64,000 nt of DNA from Magnetospira sp. QH-2 (GCF_000968135.1 NZ_FO538765.1:1627819-1691818); one strand, 5' to 3'; shown: positions 35,355 to 45,349, counted from the stretch's first letter. Notes: generated by a model not told the origin, from the sequence alone. Numbers and translations are program-made.

Positions 35355-35416
35355 CCGGGAGGCGTTCCGATCCGTGATCCCGAACCCGATCCCCCGATCC
35401 CTCGGAACGTCTCCCG
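35355..35416 (+). terminator. hairpin after flp, probably attenuating the cpa operon
   Basis: CCGGGAG-g-CGTTCCGA (35355-35370) pairs with TCGGAACG-t-CTCCCGG (35402-35417) over a 31-base loop. A short T-rich run follows. It would allow high flp and lower cpa expression. Confidence 0.6.
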
Positions 35417-35526
35417 GCAGGAGACCCTTCTTTCCCCAAGAGTTATTCACCAGGAGCCGCCCTCTCTCTCGTTAGACCCATTTTCCGGCAGCCCCCCCTC
35501 AGACCCCGAGGACCCGAGACCCCGAC

Positions 35527-36039
35527 ATGCCGATTTCATTGACCCCCGACCATATTTTGATCGTTTTGTTCTTGAGCCTCGTTCTCGTGGCTGCCGGGCA
35601 GGACGTGAGCCGTTACCGGATCCCCAACTGGATTTCGGTCGCCATTATTGGCCTTTATCCCTTTCACGCCTGGTTGTCCGCCGCGCCGGTCCCTTGGGGC
35701 TGGTCCTTGATGGTGGCCGGGATCGTCTTCGTGGCCGGTTTTGCCCTGTTTGCTTTTAAGGTGCTGGGTGGCGGCGACGTTAAACTCTTGGTCGCCACCA
35801 GTCTCTGGGCCGGTCCGGCCTATATCTTTGATTTGCTGATCTTTACCGCTTTGGCCGGCGGCGTCATGGCCATCGTGCTGGTGTCGCGGGCCAAACTGGT
35901 ATTGGCCTGGGCGTTTGACCATGCCGGTTGGACCGGCCTGCGCGACAAGATGATGAGCGATGTGTTGCCGTATGGCCTGGCCATTGCGGTTGGTTCCGGC
36001 GTCGTTGCTTTACAGCTCTTTCAGGGAGGCCTGTCATGA
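35527..36039 (+). CDS. cpaA: prepilin peptidase CpaA/TadV
   Basis: 170 residues, polytopic. The two catalytic aspartates of the A24 family are in GQDVSRYRIPN (residues about 24-34) and LGGGDVKLL (about 80-88). It removes the Flp leader and probably processes the TadE/G pseudopilins. Its stop overlaps the cpaB start (ATGA). Confidence 0.95.
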   Translation: MPISLTPDHILIVLFLSLVLVAAGQDVSRYRIPNWISVAIIGLYPFHAWLSAAPVPWGWSLMVAGIVFVAGFALFAFKVLGGGDVKLLVATSLWAGPAYIFDLLIFTALAGGVMAIVLVSRAKLVLAWAFDHAGWTGLRDKMMSDVLPYGLAIAVGSGVVALQLFQGGLS

Positions 36040-36896
36040 CCCTGCGCACCGTCATCTTGCTGGTGGTCGCCATTGGCATCGCTGCCTTCACCGCCCTGTT
36101 TGCCCGCGGTTGGGCCAATAGTCAGAAAATGGCGCCCGGTGGCGAACCGATCGTCGAAAAACAGATGACCGAGGCCGTCCGCGTGCTGGTGGCCAAAAAC
36201 GCCATCCCCGCCGGGACCTTCGTCAAGCCCGAGCATATGTCCTGGCAGACCTGGCCGGAAGAGGGCCTGAGTGAAGCCTATACGGTGGAAGGCCGCAGCG
36301 ATATGACACGCTTCGAAGGCGCCGTTGCCCGTACCGCCGTTTCCCAAGGCCAACCGATCATGGATGCCCAAGTGGTGCATCCGGGTGAACGGGGTTTTCT
36401 GGCCGCCGTGTTGACCCCCGGTCAGCGGGCCATCTCGGTACCGGTCAACGCGACGTCGGGTATCTCCGGCTTTGTGTTTCCGGGTGACCGGGTGGATTTG
36501 GTGCTGACGGTCAAATTCCAAAGCAAGAACAAGGACGGCGAAATGCAGCGTCGCCACGCCACCCGCACGCTGATGGACAATGTCCGCGTGCTGGCCATCG
36601 ACCAAAAAGTGGAACAGGCCGATGGCACGGTTTCGGTGGCCAAGACCGCCACGGTCGAAGTAACCGCCGAACAGGCCGAACGGATCGCCTTGGCTTTGGA
36701 GATGGGCCAAATCTCCTTGAGCCTGCGCAGCTTGGCCCATCAGAACGCCGACGGCACTGACTTTGTCGACGCATCGCGATCGGAAAGCAAACGCTACACC
36801 CTGGACGCCCAGTTGTTCGGCGTCATGGGCGGCGGCGGTGGCGGGCGCGAAGTGCATGTGTTGCGCGGCACCAAAGCCGAAACGGCATCATTTTAG
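36036..36896 (+). CDS. cpaB: Flp pilus assembly protein CpaB/RcpC
   Basis: 286 residues from ATG 36036. An N-terminal membrane anchor (VILLVVAIGIAAFTALFA) precedes an SAF domain (EAVRVLVAKNAIPAGTFVKPEHM) and the RcpC region with ISVPVNATSGISGFVFPGDRVDLVLT. It is a periplasmic, membrane-bound partner of the secretin. The Gly-rich stretch MGGGGGGREVHV near the end is a linker typical of the family. Confidence 0.95.
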   Translation: MTLRTVILLVVAIGIAAFTALFARGWANSQKMAPGGEPIVEKQMTEAVRVLVAKNAIPAGTFVKPEHMSWQTWPEEGLSEAYTVEGRSDMTRFEGAVARTAVSQGQPIMDAQVVHPGERGFLAAVLTPGQRAISVPVNATSGISGFVFPGDRVDLVLTVKFQSKNKDGEMQRRHATRTLMDNVRVLAIDQKVEQADGTVSVAKTATVEVTAEQAERIALALEMGQISLSLRSLAHQNADGTDFVDASRSESKRYTLDAQLFGVMGGGGGGREVHVLRGTKAETASF

Positions 36897-36911
36897 GACG
36901 GGGAGGGGACC

Positions 36912-38288
36912 ATGACCACGATCTTCAAGATTTGTCTGACTATCCTGCTCCTGGCGACATTCGGGCTCGAAGCCGATGGCGCGCAGCTGGTTTCCGTCAC
37001 CGACCGTAAAGTAGAACTGGAACTCAACAAGGGCCGTCTGGTTCGCCTCAGCCGCGCCGCCGCCACCGTTTTTGTCGCCGATCCGGAAATTGCCGATATT
37101 CAGGTCAAGTCGCCGCGCTTGATCTATGTCATGGCCCGCAAGCCTGGCCAGACCACCTTGTTCGCGGTGGATTCCGCCGAGCGCGTTTTGGCCAACTTGG
37201 AACTTCGGGTGAACCATAATCTGGGCGGCCTGCGCGATGCCATCGCCCGCCTGCATCCCGACGTCAATGTCAGCGTGAGCAGCGTCAACGACAGCATTGT
37301 CCTTGGCGGGATCGTCGGTTCGGCTGCCACCGCCGAGGACCTGCGCCGCCTGGCCGTCGGATTTGCCGGGGACGCGGAGAAAGTCATCAACCGGCTCGGC
37401 GTCGATGCGCCCAATCAGGTCAATTTGCGGGTCCGGGTTGCCGAGGTATCACGTGATATCGACAAGCAACTGGGTATCAACTGGAGCATGTTGGGCAGCA
37501 TCGGCGGCATGGCGCTGGGCCTGACCACCGCCAATCCGTTTAACGTCAACGTCACTCAGCATACCCTCACCGGGTCGGGCAGCATGGGGCCGTTCAGCAT
37601 GAGTGCCGTGCTCGATGCCCTGGAAGAAGAAGGCCTGGTAACCGTATTGGCCGAGCCCAACCTGACCGCCATGTCCGGCGAGACCGCCAGTTTCCTGGCC
37701 GGCGGCGAGTTCCCCATCATGGTGCCCCAGGGCGATGACCGCATTGTCATCGAGTTCAAGCAGTTCGGTGTCTCTCTGGCCTTTACCCCCACCCTGGTCG
37801 GCGGCAATCGCATCAGCATGCATGTGCGCCCGGAGGTCAGCCAGTTGTCCTCCACCGGCGCGGTGACCGTGCCCATCTCCGGCGGCACCCTGACCGTTCC
37901 GGCGCTGACCACCCGGCGGGCCGAAACCACCGTCGAACTGGGCAGTGGCCAGAGCTTCGCCGTCGCCGGTCTGCTGAAGAACAACGTCACCCACGACATT
38001 TCCAAGTTTCCCGGCCTTGGCGACGTGCCGGTGTTGGGGCGGCTGTTCCAGTCCGACCGCTTCCAACGCGAGGAAAGCGAACTGGTGATTATCGTCACCC
38101 CCTACGTGGTCAAGCCGGTCTCGCAGCGCAAACTGGCGGTGCCCACCGATGGCTTCCATGCCCCCAGCGACATGGAACGGATGATCGTCGGCGGGACCTA
38201 CAAACGCAACCCGGATGCCGGAGCCCCGGTCACCGTCACCACCGGCGGCCAGTCATTGATCGGCCCCGTCGGCTTCCAGTTGGATTGA
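36912..38288 (+). CDS. cpaC: Flp pilus secretin CpaC/RcpA
   Basis: 458 residues. Signal peptide (FKICLTILLLATFGLEADG), then the N-terminal pilus domain (RLVRLSRAAATVFVADPEIADIQVKSP), a BON-like domain and the secretin core: VRVAEVSRDIDKQLGINW, VTVLAEPNLTAMSGETASFLAGGEFPI and the closing VPVLGRLFQSDRFQREESELVIIVTPYVV. It forms the outer-membrane pore for the Flp pilus. Order and short gaps place it in the cpa operon. Confidence 0.97.
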   Translation: MTTIFKICLTILLLATFGLEADGAQLVSVTDRKVELELNKGRLVRLSRAAATVFVADPEIADIQVKSPRLIYVMARKPGQTTLFAVDSAERVLANLELRVNHNLGGLRDAIARLHPDVNVSVSSVNDSIVLGGIVGSAATAEDLRRLAVGFAGDAEKVINRLGVDAPNQVNLRVRVAEVSRDIDKQLGINWSMLGSIGGMALGLTTANPFNVNVTQHTLTGSGSMGPFSMSAVLDALEEEGLVTVLAEPNLTAMSGETASFLAGGEFPIMVPQGDDRIVIEFKQFGVSLAFTPTLVGGNRISMHVRPEVSQLSSTGAVTVPISGGTLTVPALTTRRAETTVELGSGQSFAVAGLLKNNVTHDISKFPGLGDVPVLGRLFQSDRFQREESELVIIVTPYVVKPVSQRKLAVPTDGFHAPSDMERMIVGGTYKRNPDAGAPVTVTTGGQSLIGPVGFQLD

Positions 38289-38298
38289 GGAGGGACTC

Positions 38299-39048
38299 AT
38301 GAGCATCAAACGGACCCTGACCGCGAGTGTTTCCGCCCTTGCCCTGTTGGTTCTGGGTGGTTGCCAAACACTGGAAAGCCTGGCGTTGAGCGGTGCCATG
38401 TTCGGCGGCAAGTATCTCCATGACCAATATAAGGATGGCGATTGGGATAACGTGCAACCGGAAAAGGCCCTCTCGGTGACTCCCATCGACATGGCCCATA
38501 GGGTGAAGTTCGACTCCCGTGACGCCACCTTGCTCGGCGAGGAATTAGCGGCGTTGGATGATTTCCTCGCTCGCATCCGCCTGGAGACCACCGACGAAGT
38601 CAGCATCCCCCTGACTTCCGCCCATGACTTGTCCCGGCGCCGGGCCGAGGCGGTGGCGGCCTACCTGGGGTCGCGCCGGATTGATGCGCGGATCATTGAA
38701 AGCCGGGTGAATGGGGATGAATTCGACATGGTGCGCATTGATGTGCGGCGCCACCTGGTGACTTTGCCGCCCTGCCCGGACTGGACCGGTGCCCCGGGTA
38801 ACAATCTGGATAATCAAGTCATGACCAATCATGGCTGCGCCAGCGCCACCAATCTGGGCCTGATGGTCGCCGATCCGCGTGATCTGGTGGCTGGCCGACA
38901 AATGGGCCCCGCCGATGGCGAGTACCTGGCCAGCGGCATCGACCGTTACCGCCGTGGCGAGACCAAGCCGTTGGATGGCAGCGCTTCGAGCGGTGACTCC
39001 GGTGGCTCGGACTTGATGGATGCCCTCGGCGGCGGCAGCGGCGAATAA
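38299..39048 (+). CDS. cpaD: Flp pilus lipoprotein CpaD
   Basis: 249 residues. A lipobox (ALLVLGGC) anchors the protein. The CpaD domain is recognised by VSIPLTSAHDLSRRRAEAVAAYL, VTLPPCPDWTGAPGNNLDNQVMTNHGCASATNLGLMVADPRDLVAGR is at about residues 154-202 and is the family signature, followed by the ending GETKPLDGSASS. It is thought to pilot or stabilise the secretin. Confidence 0.95.
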   Translation: MSIKRTLTASVSALALLVLGGCQTLESLALSGAMFGGKYLHDQYKDGDWDNVQPEKALSVTPIDMAHRVKFDSRDATLLGEELAALDDFLARIRLETTDEVSIPLTSAHDLSRRRAEAVAAYLGSRRIDARIIESRVNGDEFDMVRIDVRRHLVTLPPCPDWTGAPGNNLDNQVMTNHGCASATNLGLMVADPRDLVAGRQMGPADGEYLASGIDRYRRGETKPLDGSASSGDSGGSDLMDALGGGSGE

Positions 39049-39059
39049 GGAGAACCCCC

Positions 39060-40292
39060 ATGACCCTTCCAGCCCCGACACTGGATATGAATAGCGACCG
39101 GGCCCCCTGGGCCGCCTTCGTGGGTGATGATATGACCCGCCAGGCCCTGTTGAGCGTGGCCCGTGAGCATGGCTGGTCCGAGGACTCGGTTTTGCTGGGC
39201 GATGCCGCCGAGGCGCTACGCCATCTGGCCGGCCAAGCCACTCCCAAGCTGCTAGTTCTCGATCTTGCCGGATCGGCGGACCCGCTGGATGAGCTGTTGG
39301 GCCTGGCCGATCATTGCGATCCGGGAACCCGGGTCATCGCCCTGGGCACGGTCAACGACGTGAATCTCTACCGCCAGCTGATGGACGTGGGTGTGGAGGA
39401 TTATCTGCTCAAGCCGGTCAATGGCGACGCCCTGCGCGATGCTGTCGAGCATGCCTTGATCGAACCGGAACCCGATGTCTCTGAGCCGGAAGATGACGAC
39501 AAGGCCCGTCTGATCACCGTCATCGGCGCCCGGGGCGGGGTGGGGGCGACCACCGTTGCCGTCAATACCGCCTGGATCCTGGCTCATGAGAAAGACAAGC
39601 GGGTGGCGCTGGTGGACCTGGACCTCTATTTCGGCACCACTGCCCTGGCGTTGGATTTAGAGCCCGGCCGCGGATTCCGCGAGGCCTTGGAGAACCCGGC
39701 GCGTATCGACAGCCTATTCATCGAGCGGGCCATGGTGCGCGAGAGCGACAATCTGTTCGTGCTCGATACCGAAGAGACCATGGGACAGGCCATTCACCCC
39801 GATCCCACCGCCATTGATCAACTCCTGGAAAAGATGCGGGACTCCTTTGATATGGTGGTGGTCGATCTGCCCCGGGAATCCCTAAGCAATACCTCTGCCT
39901 TGACCGAGTCCGGAGAGGTGATTCTGGTCGCCGACCTGACCATTGCCGGGATCCGCGACACCCTGCGTATTCATGAATACTTGGTGCAATCGGCGCCCCA
40001 GGCCCGCCTGACCGTGGTCGCCAACCGGGTCGGCCTGATGGGCCGTGGCGAAATGACCCGCGGCGAATTCGAAAAAGGCGCCGAGGTGCCGGTGGACATC
40101 TCCATTCCCTTCGATATCGCCGGTGTGCTGGAAGCCGCCAACCAGGGCAAGGCGGTGCCGGAAGTGGCCAATCGCGGCAAGCCGGTCACGGCCTTGCGCG
40201 ATCTGTCGACTCGCATTCTGCATGATGAAACGGTCGACGGCGACTCGCGACCGGCCTGGAAACGCCTGCTGGGCCTGAAAGGAGGCCTGTGA
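39060..40292 (+). CDS. cpaE: CpaE/TadZ pilus localisation ATPase
   Basis: 410 residues. Residues 1-140 form a receiver-like domain (LLVLDLAG, VIALGTVNDVNLYRQLMDVGVEDYLLKPVN) that lacks most phospho-acceptor acids. A MinD/ParA-type domain follows with VIGARGGVGATTVAVNTA: the usual GGVGKT Lys is Ala, as in many CpaE proteins, which use a deviant loop. Switch II is MVVVDLPRE. CpaE/TadZ sets the polar site of pilus assembly. Its stop overlaps the cpaF start. Confidence 0.95.
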   Translation: MTLPAPTLDMNSDRAPWAAFVGDDMTRQALLSVAREHGWSEDSVLLGDAAEALRHLAGQATPKLLVLDLAGSADPLDELLGLADHCDPGTRVIALGTVNDVNLYRQLMDVGVEDYLLKPVNGDALRDAVEHALIEPEPDVSEPEDDDKARLITVIGARGGVGATTVAVNTAWILAHEKDKRVALVDLDLYFGTTALALDLEPGRGFREALENPARIDSLFIERAMVRESDNLFVLDTEETMGQAIHPDPTAIDQLLEKMRDSFDMVVVDLPRESLSNTSALTESGEVILVADLTIAGIRDTLRIHEYLVQSAPQARLTVVANRVGLMGRGEMTRGEFEKGAEVPVDISIPFDIAGVLEAANQGKAVPEVANRGKPVTALRDLSTRILHDETVDGDSRPAWKRLLGLKGGL

Positions 40293-41890
40293 TGTTTGGA
40301 CGCCGTGGCCAGACAGACAAGGTGGTGCCCCTGCGGCCCGAACCCGATGCGCCCGTTCTCCAGATGCCTCCCGCCAGTGCCGATGCCCGCGATACCCGCA
40401 TCGAGCAGGCGATCGAGAAGGTTCTACCCCGGTTGCGCCAACGACTCGACTTGGAAGACGTCGGAGACATGCCGCGTGGCAAGCTGGCCAACATGGTTAC
40501 CATCGTGCTGGAGGGAGAAACCAGCGAAGACCCGCTGGAACAGGACGAAATTCGCGATGCGGTGACGGTGCTGATCAACCTTGTGCTGGCCGAGACCGCC
40601 AAGAAGAATCCGGCTCCCGTGGAGGCGGGTCCCGATCCGGTGGGCGACGTAAAGGAAAAGGTCCAGCTTTTGCTGCTGGAAAAGATGGACGTGGGCAAGG
40701 CCGCTGAGTTGCCGCGCGACGAATTGGCCGCACAGGTTGGCGAAATCGTCGGGGAAATCCTGGGTGAACAAAAGATCCAGCTCAATACCATGGAGACCCG
40801 CGATCTCGTAACTTTGTTGCTCAATGACATGCTGGGCCTGGGTCCGTTGGAACCGCTGCTGGCGGATGAAGCCATTACCGACATCATGGTTAACGGCCCC
40901 AAACAGGTCTATGTGGAGCGCGGCGGCAAATTGGTGCTCTCGGAGGTGACTTTCCGCGATGACGCCCATGTGATGAACGTGGCTTCGCGCATCGTTTCCC
41001 TGATCGGGCGGCGGGTGGATGAATCCTCGCCCATTTGCGATGCTCGTCTGGCCGACGGGTCGCGGGTCAATATCATTATTCCGCCGCTGGCCATCGATGG
41101 GCCGAGCATCTCCATCCGGAAGTTTGCCAAGCAGAAGATCACCCTGGAAGTGATGGAAAAGAACAATAATCTGTCGCCGTCCATGGGTACGGTGCTGCGT
41201 ATTGCCTCACGCTCGCGGTTGAATATCCTGATATCCGGCGGTACCGGGTCGGGAAAGACCACGCTGCTCAACGCCCTGTCGCGCCTGATTGACCATGGCG
41301 AGCGGGTGGTGACCATCGAAGATGCCGCCGAACTGCAATTGCAGCAGCCCCATGTGGTGCGCCTGGAAACCCGTCCGCCGAATCTGGAAGGAAGTGGCGA
41401 GATCAATCAGCGGGATCTGGTGAAAAACTGCCTGCGCATGCGGCCCGATCGTATCATCCTGGGCGAAATCCGCGCCGGGGAAGCCTTGGACATGCTCCAG
41501 GCCATGAATACCGGCCATGATGGCTCCCTGGGCACCATCCACGCCAACAACCCCCGCGAGGCGCTGACCCGGCTTGAAAACATGGTTGCCATGACCGGCG
41601 TCAAGCTGCCCCATGAGGCCGTGCGCTCGCAGATCGCCAGTGCCGTGCATCTGGTTGTGCAGGTCTCGCGTATGCGTGACGGGGTGCGACGCATCACCCA
41701 GATCACCGAGGTGGTGGGCATGGAAGGCGAGGTCATCACGACCCAGGACCTGTTCACATTCGTCTACGAGGGCGAGGACGGTGACGGCAAGTTGTTTGGC
41801 ACCTATCAGTCCAGCGGGCTGCGTCCGCATTTTCTGCAAAAAGCCAAATACTTCGGCCTCGACCGGGCCTTGATGGAGGCCATGGGATGA
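40292..41890 (+). CDS. cpaF: Flp pilus secretion ATPase CpaF/TadA
   Basis: 532 residues from ATG 40292 with GGAGG upstream; GTG 40289 is possible. The type II/IV ATPase core has the N-domain [27 protein letters not shown], Walker [16 protein letters not shown] (about 314-328), [18 protein letters not shown] and Walker B with [37 protein letters not shown] (about 380-416). The N-terminal 150 residues contain two copies of a helical module ([16 protein letters not shown] and [16 protein letters not shown] are matching segments). It powers pilus extension. Confidence 0.96.
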   Translation: MFGRRGQTDKVVPLRPEPDAPVLQMPPASADARDTRIEQAIEKVLPRLRQRLDLEDVGDMPRGKLANMVTIVLEGETSEDPLEQDEIRDAVTVLINLVLAETAKKNPAPVEAGPDPVGDVKEKVQLLLLEKMDVGKAAELPRDELAAQVGEIVGEILGEQKIQLNTMETRDLVTLLLNDMLGLGPLEPLLADEAITDIMVNGPKQVYVERGGKLVLSEVTFRDDAHVMNVASRIVSLIGRRVDESSPICDARLADGSRVNIIIPPLAIDGPSISIRKFAKQKITLEVMEKNNNLSPSMGTVLRIASRSRLNILISGGTGSGKTTLLNALSRLIDHGERVVTIEDAAELQLQQPHVVRLETRPPNLEGSGEINQRDLVKNCLRMRPDRIILGEIRAGEALDMLQAMNTGHDGSLGTIHANNPREALTRLENMVAMTGVKLPHEAVRSQIASAVHLVVQVSRMRDGVRRITQITEVVGMEGEVITTQDLFTFVYEGEDGDGKLFGTYQSSGLRPHFLQKAKYFGLDRALMEAMG

Positions 41891-42861
41891 CGATTGGTAC
41901 CTTGATCATCTTTGTCGGTGTTTTGGCTATGATGCTGATTTTGGTATTTGCCTTTCAGGGCACCGGCCGGGATCGGCAACGCCGATTGGAAGCTGTCACC
42001 CAGCGGGCCCATGGCGCACGTAGCAGCGTGGCGGTCCAGGCCACGGTCAAGCGTCAGGAAACCAAAGGCACGATCCCGGGTCTTGATGAACTGATCAAGC
42101 GGATTCTGCCGCGCCAATCGGCCTTGCGTGACCGTCTGGATCGTACCGGCAAATCCATCTCCGTGGGCGGCTATGTGGCGGTGAGCCTGATCCTGGTGGT
42201 CGTGGTGTTTGCCGTTGCCCGGTTGGTTTTCGGTTTTTCCACCGGCATGGCGTTGCCGATGGCCGTGGCGATGGGTGTGGGTATTCCCCATTGGATCGTC
42301 GGCAAAATGGCGGCCAAGCGTTTGTCCAAGTTCAATAGCCTGTTTCCCGATGCCATTGATCTGATCGTTCGCGGCCTCAAGTCCGGCCTGCCGGTCACGG
42401 AGTCCATTGGCGCCGTGGGCCGCGAGATGGCCGATCCGGTGGGCTGCGAATTCATCGCCGTGTTCGATGCCATGAAGTTTGGCAAGACCTTGGAAGAGTC
42501 CCTGTGGGAGGCAGCCGGACGGCTGGATACACCGGAGTTCAAGTTCTTCGTCATCAGCTTGTCGGTGCAAAAGGAAACCGGCGGCAATCTGGCCGAAACC
42601 CTGGCCAATCTCTCCGATATCCTGCGCAAGCGTCGCCAAATGCGCTTGAAGATCAAGGCTATGTCGTCGGAGGCCAAGGCCAGCGCCATGATTCTCGGCT
42701 CCCTGCCATTCATCATGTTCGGCATCATCTCGGCCATGAACTGGGAATACGAGCGTGCCCTGTTCACCGACCCGCGCGGCATCATGATGCTCGGCGTTGG
42801 TCTGGGTATGATGGGCTCCGGCATTGCCGTGATGGCTAAAATGGTGAGGTTCGAGATATGA
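41887..42861 (+). CDS. tadB: Flp pilus inner-membrane protein TadB
   Basis: 324 residues with an N-terminal helix, a pair of helices near residues 95-140 and one or two at the C-terminus. The F-domain is marked by FPDAIDLIVRGLKSGLPVTESIGAVGREMADPVG, LSVQKETGGNLAETLANLSDILRKRRQMRLKIKAMSSEAKASA (residues about 225-267). It is the platform protein that interacts with CpaF. Coupled to cpaF and tadC by ATGA overlaps. Confidence 0.96.
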   Translation: MTIGTLIIFVGVLAMMLILVFAFQGTGRDRQRRLEAVTQRAHGARSSVAVQATVKRQETKGTIPGLDELIKRILPRQSALRDRLDRTGKSISVGGYVAVSLILVVVVFAVARLVFGFSTGMALPMAVAMGVGIPHWIVGKMAAKRLSKFNSLFPDAIDLIVRGLKSGLPVTESIGAVGREMADPVGCEFIAVFDAMKFGKTLEESLWEAAGRLDTPEFKFFVISLSVQKETGGNLAETLANLSDILRKRRQMRLKIKAMSSEAKASAMILGSLPFIMFGIISAMNWEYERALFTDPRGIMMLGVGLGMMGSGIAVMAKMVRFEI

Positions 42862-43847
42862 ACGAATTAAACGCCTTATTGCCGATCCCGGCGGAAGATC
42901 TGATCACCTTATTGGCCGCGACCGCCGCTTTTATCGCTGTGATCGCCGTTTGGAACAGTCTGCGCATCGCTTCGCCGCTGAACGCCCGGGTCAAGGCTCT
43001 GAAGACCCAGCGCGAGGCTTTGAAGGCGGGGGTGATGATGCGGCGCGGCCGCAAGGAACGCCAGAGCCGCCGTGAAAACGCCGTCGGCTTGATGCGGGGT
43101 GTGGTGGAGAAACTGAAGCTGCTTGGCACCCAGGAAGCCAACAAGGCGGCCCGCAAACTGGCCGCCGCCGGATGGCGATCCAAGGACTCTTTGGTCATCT
43201 ATATGTTCTTTAAGCTGGCCTTGCCCTTTGGTGCCGGGGCGATGGCGGCGTTCTTCCTTTATGGTCTGGGACTGTGGGACATGCCGTCCCTGGCCAAATT
43301 GTTCGTGGCCTTGTTGGTGACGGTCATCGGTGCCTATGCCCCCGAGGTCTATGTGCGCAATGCCTCCGACCGCCGCCGCAAGGCGCTGCGCAAAGGGCTG
43401 CCCGATGGCTTGGATCTGCTGGTGATATGTACCGAGGCGGGCCTAAGCCTGGACGCGGCCCTGACCCGGGTGTCCCGGGAGCTGACCCAGGCGGCGCCGG
43501 AACTGTCCGATGAATTGAGTCTGACCGCCTTGGAACTGGGGTTCCTGCCCGAACGGCGCTTGGCTCTGGAGAACCTGGAACAGCGCACCGACTCCGAACA
43601 GATCCGTGCCGTGGTCAATACCCTGCTGCAAACCGAAAAGTACGGCACGCCTTTGTCCCAGAGCCTGCGCGTTTTGGCGTCGGAGTTCCGCGACGAACGC
43701 ATGCTCAAGGCGGAGGAAAAGGCCGCCAAGTTGCCCGCCACCCTGACCGTGCCGTTGATCGTGTTCATCCTGCCGACCCTGTTCATCGTGCTGCTGGGTC
43801 CGGCGATCATGAACACCATCGATGGCCTGAGCAGCCTGGGCGGGTAG
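42858..43847 (+). CDS. tadC: Flp pilus inner-membrane protein TadC
   Basis: 329 residues. The F-domain carries KALRKGLPDGLDLLVICTEAGLSLDAALTRVSREL, then LRVLASEFRDERMLKAEEKAAKLPATLTVPLIVFILPTLFIVLLGPA. Paralogue and partner of TadB. It is the last gene of the plus-strand pilus operon; a 13-bp terminator follows about 60 bases later. Confidence 0.96.
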   Translation: MNELNALLPIPAEDLITLLAATAAFIAVIAVWNSLRIASPLNARVKALKTQREALKAGVMMRRGRKERQSRRENAVGLMRGVVEKLKLLGTQEANKAARKLAAAGWRSKDSLVIYMFFKLALPFGAGAMAAFFLYGLGLWDMPSLAKLFVALLVTVIGAYAPEVYVRNASDRRRKALRKGLPDGLDLLVICTEAGLSLDAALTRVSRELTQAAPELSDELSLTALELGFLPERRLALENLEQRTDSEQIRAVVNTLLQTEKYGTPLSQSLRVLASEFRDERMLKAEEKAAKLPATLTVPLIVFILPTLFIVLLGPAIMNTIDGLSSLGG

Positions 43848-43905
43848 TGGAAAGGCAAGAGATTTCCGAGATCGGGGCGCGCGCTGTCGGGGCTGCGTGA
43901 ACCGA

Positions 43906-43941
43906 AAACGCCGGGAGGTGAGGGGTCGCCTCCCGGCGTTT
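43906..43941. terminator. bidirectional terminator between tadC and tadD
   Basis: AAACGCCGGGAGG (43906-43918) and CCTCCCGGCGTTT (43929-43941) form a perfect 13-bp stem with a 10-base loop. A-rich and T-rich flanks serve both strands of the convergent genes. Confidence 0.88.
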
Positions 43942-43944
43942 GAA

Positions 43945-44760
43945 TTATTGGCCGATAGAATCCCCGATCCCCAACACCGCCGCTGCCCGGTCTTTCGGAG
44001 GAAGATCCTGCAACCGCTTGTAATAGGACAGGTTCTGCCGCACCTGGGCCGGGGCCAGGACTTTCGAGGCCACCTCGGCGGCCTTGTTGAAATCTCCTGC
44101 CAAGCCATGGATCAGGGCCAGATTGAGCTGTACTTTCGCGCCCGCGCCGGGGGCTTCGGCCGCCGGGCCCAAAGTGCGCAAGGCTTCCTCGAACTCGCCG
44201 CCCAGGGCCATGGACAGGGCCAGATTGTTGCGCAAGGAGGCATTGCCCGGCGCCTTTTCCATGCCGTCCACGTAGGCGGTCTGGGCTTCCTCGTGCTCGC
44301 CCAACAGGTCATAAGCAACGCCCATGCCGTTATGCGGTCGTGGATCGCTGGGAAGCAATTTGGCGGCGGCCAGGAAATGGGGTAGGGCCTCGATGGGCTT
44401 TCTTTGGGTGATCAGCGCCTTGCCCAGTCCCATCAAGGCCACCGGGTTGTCCGGCGCCAGTTTGACCGCGCGGCCAAAAGCGGCGGCGGCGCGGTCGCCA
44501 TCGCCGGCGGCCAGCGTGGTGTTGCCCAGTTCCAGCAGCGCTGCCTTGTCATTGGGCGCCATGCGGTGAGCCCGCTCGTACATATTGGCGGCGCTGCCCA
44601 AATCGCCGCCGTCGCGCGTGGTTTTGGCGACCCGCATGATTTGTGCCAGCTTCGCCTGTTGATCATCCTGTTTGCGCTCCTCGGCCGTCGGGACGGGGCC
44701 GCCGCAGGCCGCGGGGAGCATCATCATGGGCAGAATAGGCAAAAGAAATCTTATTTTCAT
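43945..44760 (-). CDS. tadD: TadD-like TPR lipoprotein
   Basis: 271 residues. The signal peptide ends in a lipobox (LPAAC). At least four TPR units are seen (GDLGSAANMYERAHRMAPNDKAAL, GDGDRAAAAFGRAVKLAPDNPVAL, KPIEALPHFLAAAKLLPSDPRPH, GEHEEAQTAYVDGMEKAPGNASL). TadD supports assembly or localisation of the secretin, as other TPR pilotins do. The gene converges on tadC, so it has its own promoter near the divergent MarR gene. Confidence 0.9.
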   Translation of the reverse strand: MKIRFLLPILPMMMLPAACGGPVPTAEERKQDDQQAKLAQIMRVAKTTRDGGDLGSAANMYERAHRMAPNDKAALLELGNTTLAAGDGDRAAAAFGRAVKLAPDNPVALMGLGKALITQRKPIEALPHFLAAAKLLPSDPRPHNGMGVAYDLLGEHEEAQTAYVDGMEKAPGNASLRNNLALSMALGGEFEEALRTLGPAAEAPGAGAKVQLNLALIHGLAGDFNKAAEVASKVLAPAQVRQNLSYYKRLQDLPPKDRAAAVLGIGDSIGQ

Positions 44761-44891
44761 GGGATTAGGCGCATATTGGCTGGGACAGCTTGTGATTTGA
44801 CTCTAATCCTCTTATACATGAAATCAACCAGCGGGGCACGACGGTTCGCGCCTGTTCAATTTCCCGTCGGCGACCACTCGAGGAGGCAAGC

Positions 44892-45347
44892 TTGAAAGAA
44901 CAATACCTGGATCTAACCAAGCTGATAGAACGCCTGCACCGACGCTTTCTCGACGTATTGCGGGCCGAGCTCAATCGCTTGGGAATCAAAGAAATCAATG
45001 GTGTTCAGGCGCTGCTGCTGGCAAATATCGGCGAGGAAGATATCGTCATCCGCGATCTGGTCGAGCGGGGCTATTACCAAGGCTCCAACGTTTCCTATAA
45101 CATCAAAAAGTTGGTGGATTTCGGCTATCTGGAGCAAGAACGGGTGGAGCATGACCGCCGATCCGTTCGGGTGCGGCTGACCCAGAAGTCCAAGGACCTG
45201 GTGGTTCAGCTCCGCCAGATGGAAGAGCGCAACGCCGCTGCTTTGGCCGAGGAAGGCCTGGACGCCGACGAAGTCAAGGCCGCCTTCAAGACCCTGCGCC
45301 GTCTGGAGCGCACCTGGGCCGACTATATCCAGTACGGCGAATTCTGA
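44892..45347 (+). CDS. MarR-family transcriptional regulator
   Basis: 151 residues from TTG 44892; GGAGG lies at the right spacing, and no ATG fits. The fold is winged-helix: IKEINGVQALLLANIGEEDIVIRDLVERGYYQGSNVSYNIKKLVDFGYLEQERVEHDRRSVRVRLT spans the recognition helix and wing (about residues 37-102). It resembles the LdtR-type MarR proteins of alphaproteobacteria, which control peptidoglycan crosslinking genes and stress response. The ligand is unknown. The methyltransferase gene starts 2 bases after its stop. Confidence 0.85.
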   Translation: MKEQYLDLTKLIERLHRRFLDVLRAELNRLGIKEINGVQALLLANIGEEDIVIRDLVERGYYQGSNVSYNIKKLVDFGYLEQERVEHDRRSVRVRLTQKSKDLVVQLRQMEERNAAALAEEGLDADEVKAAFKTLRRLERTWADYIQYGEF

Positions 45348-45349
45348 TT

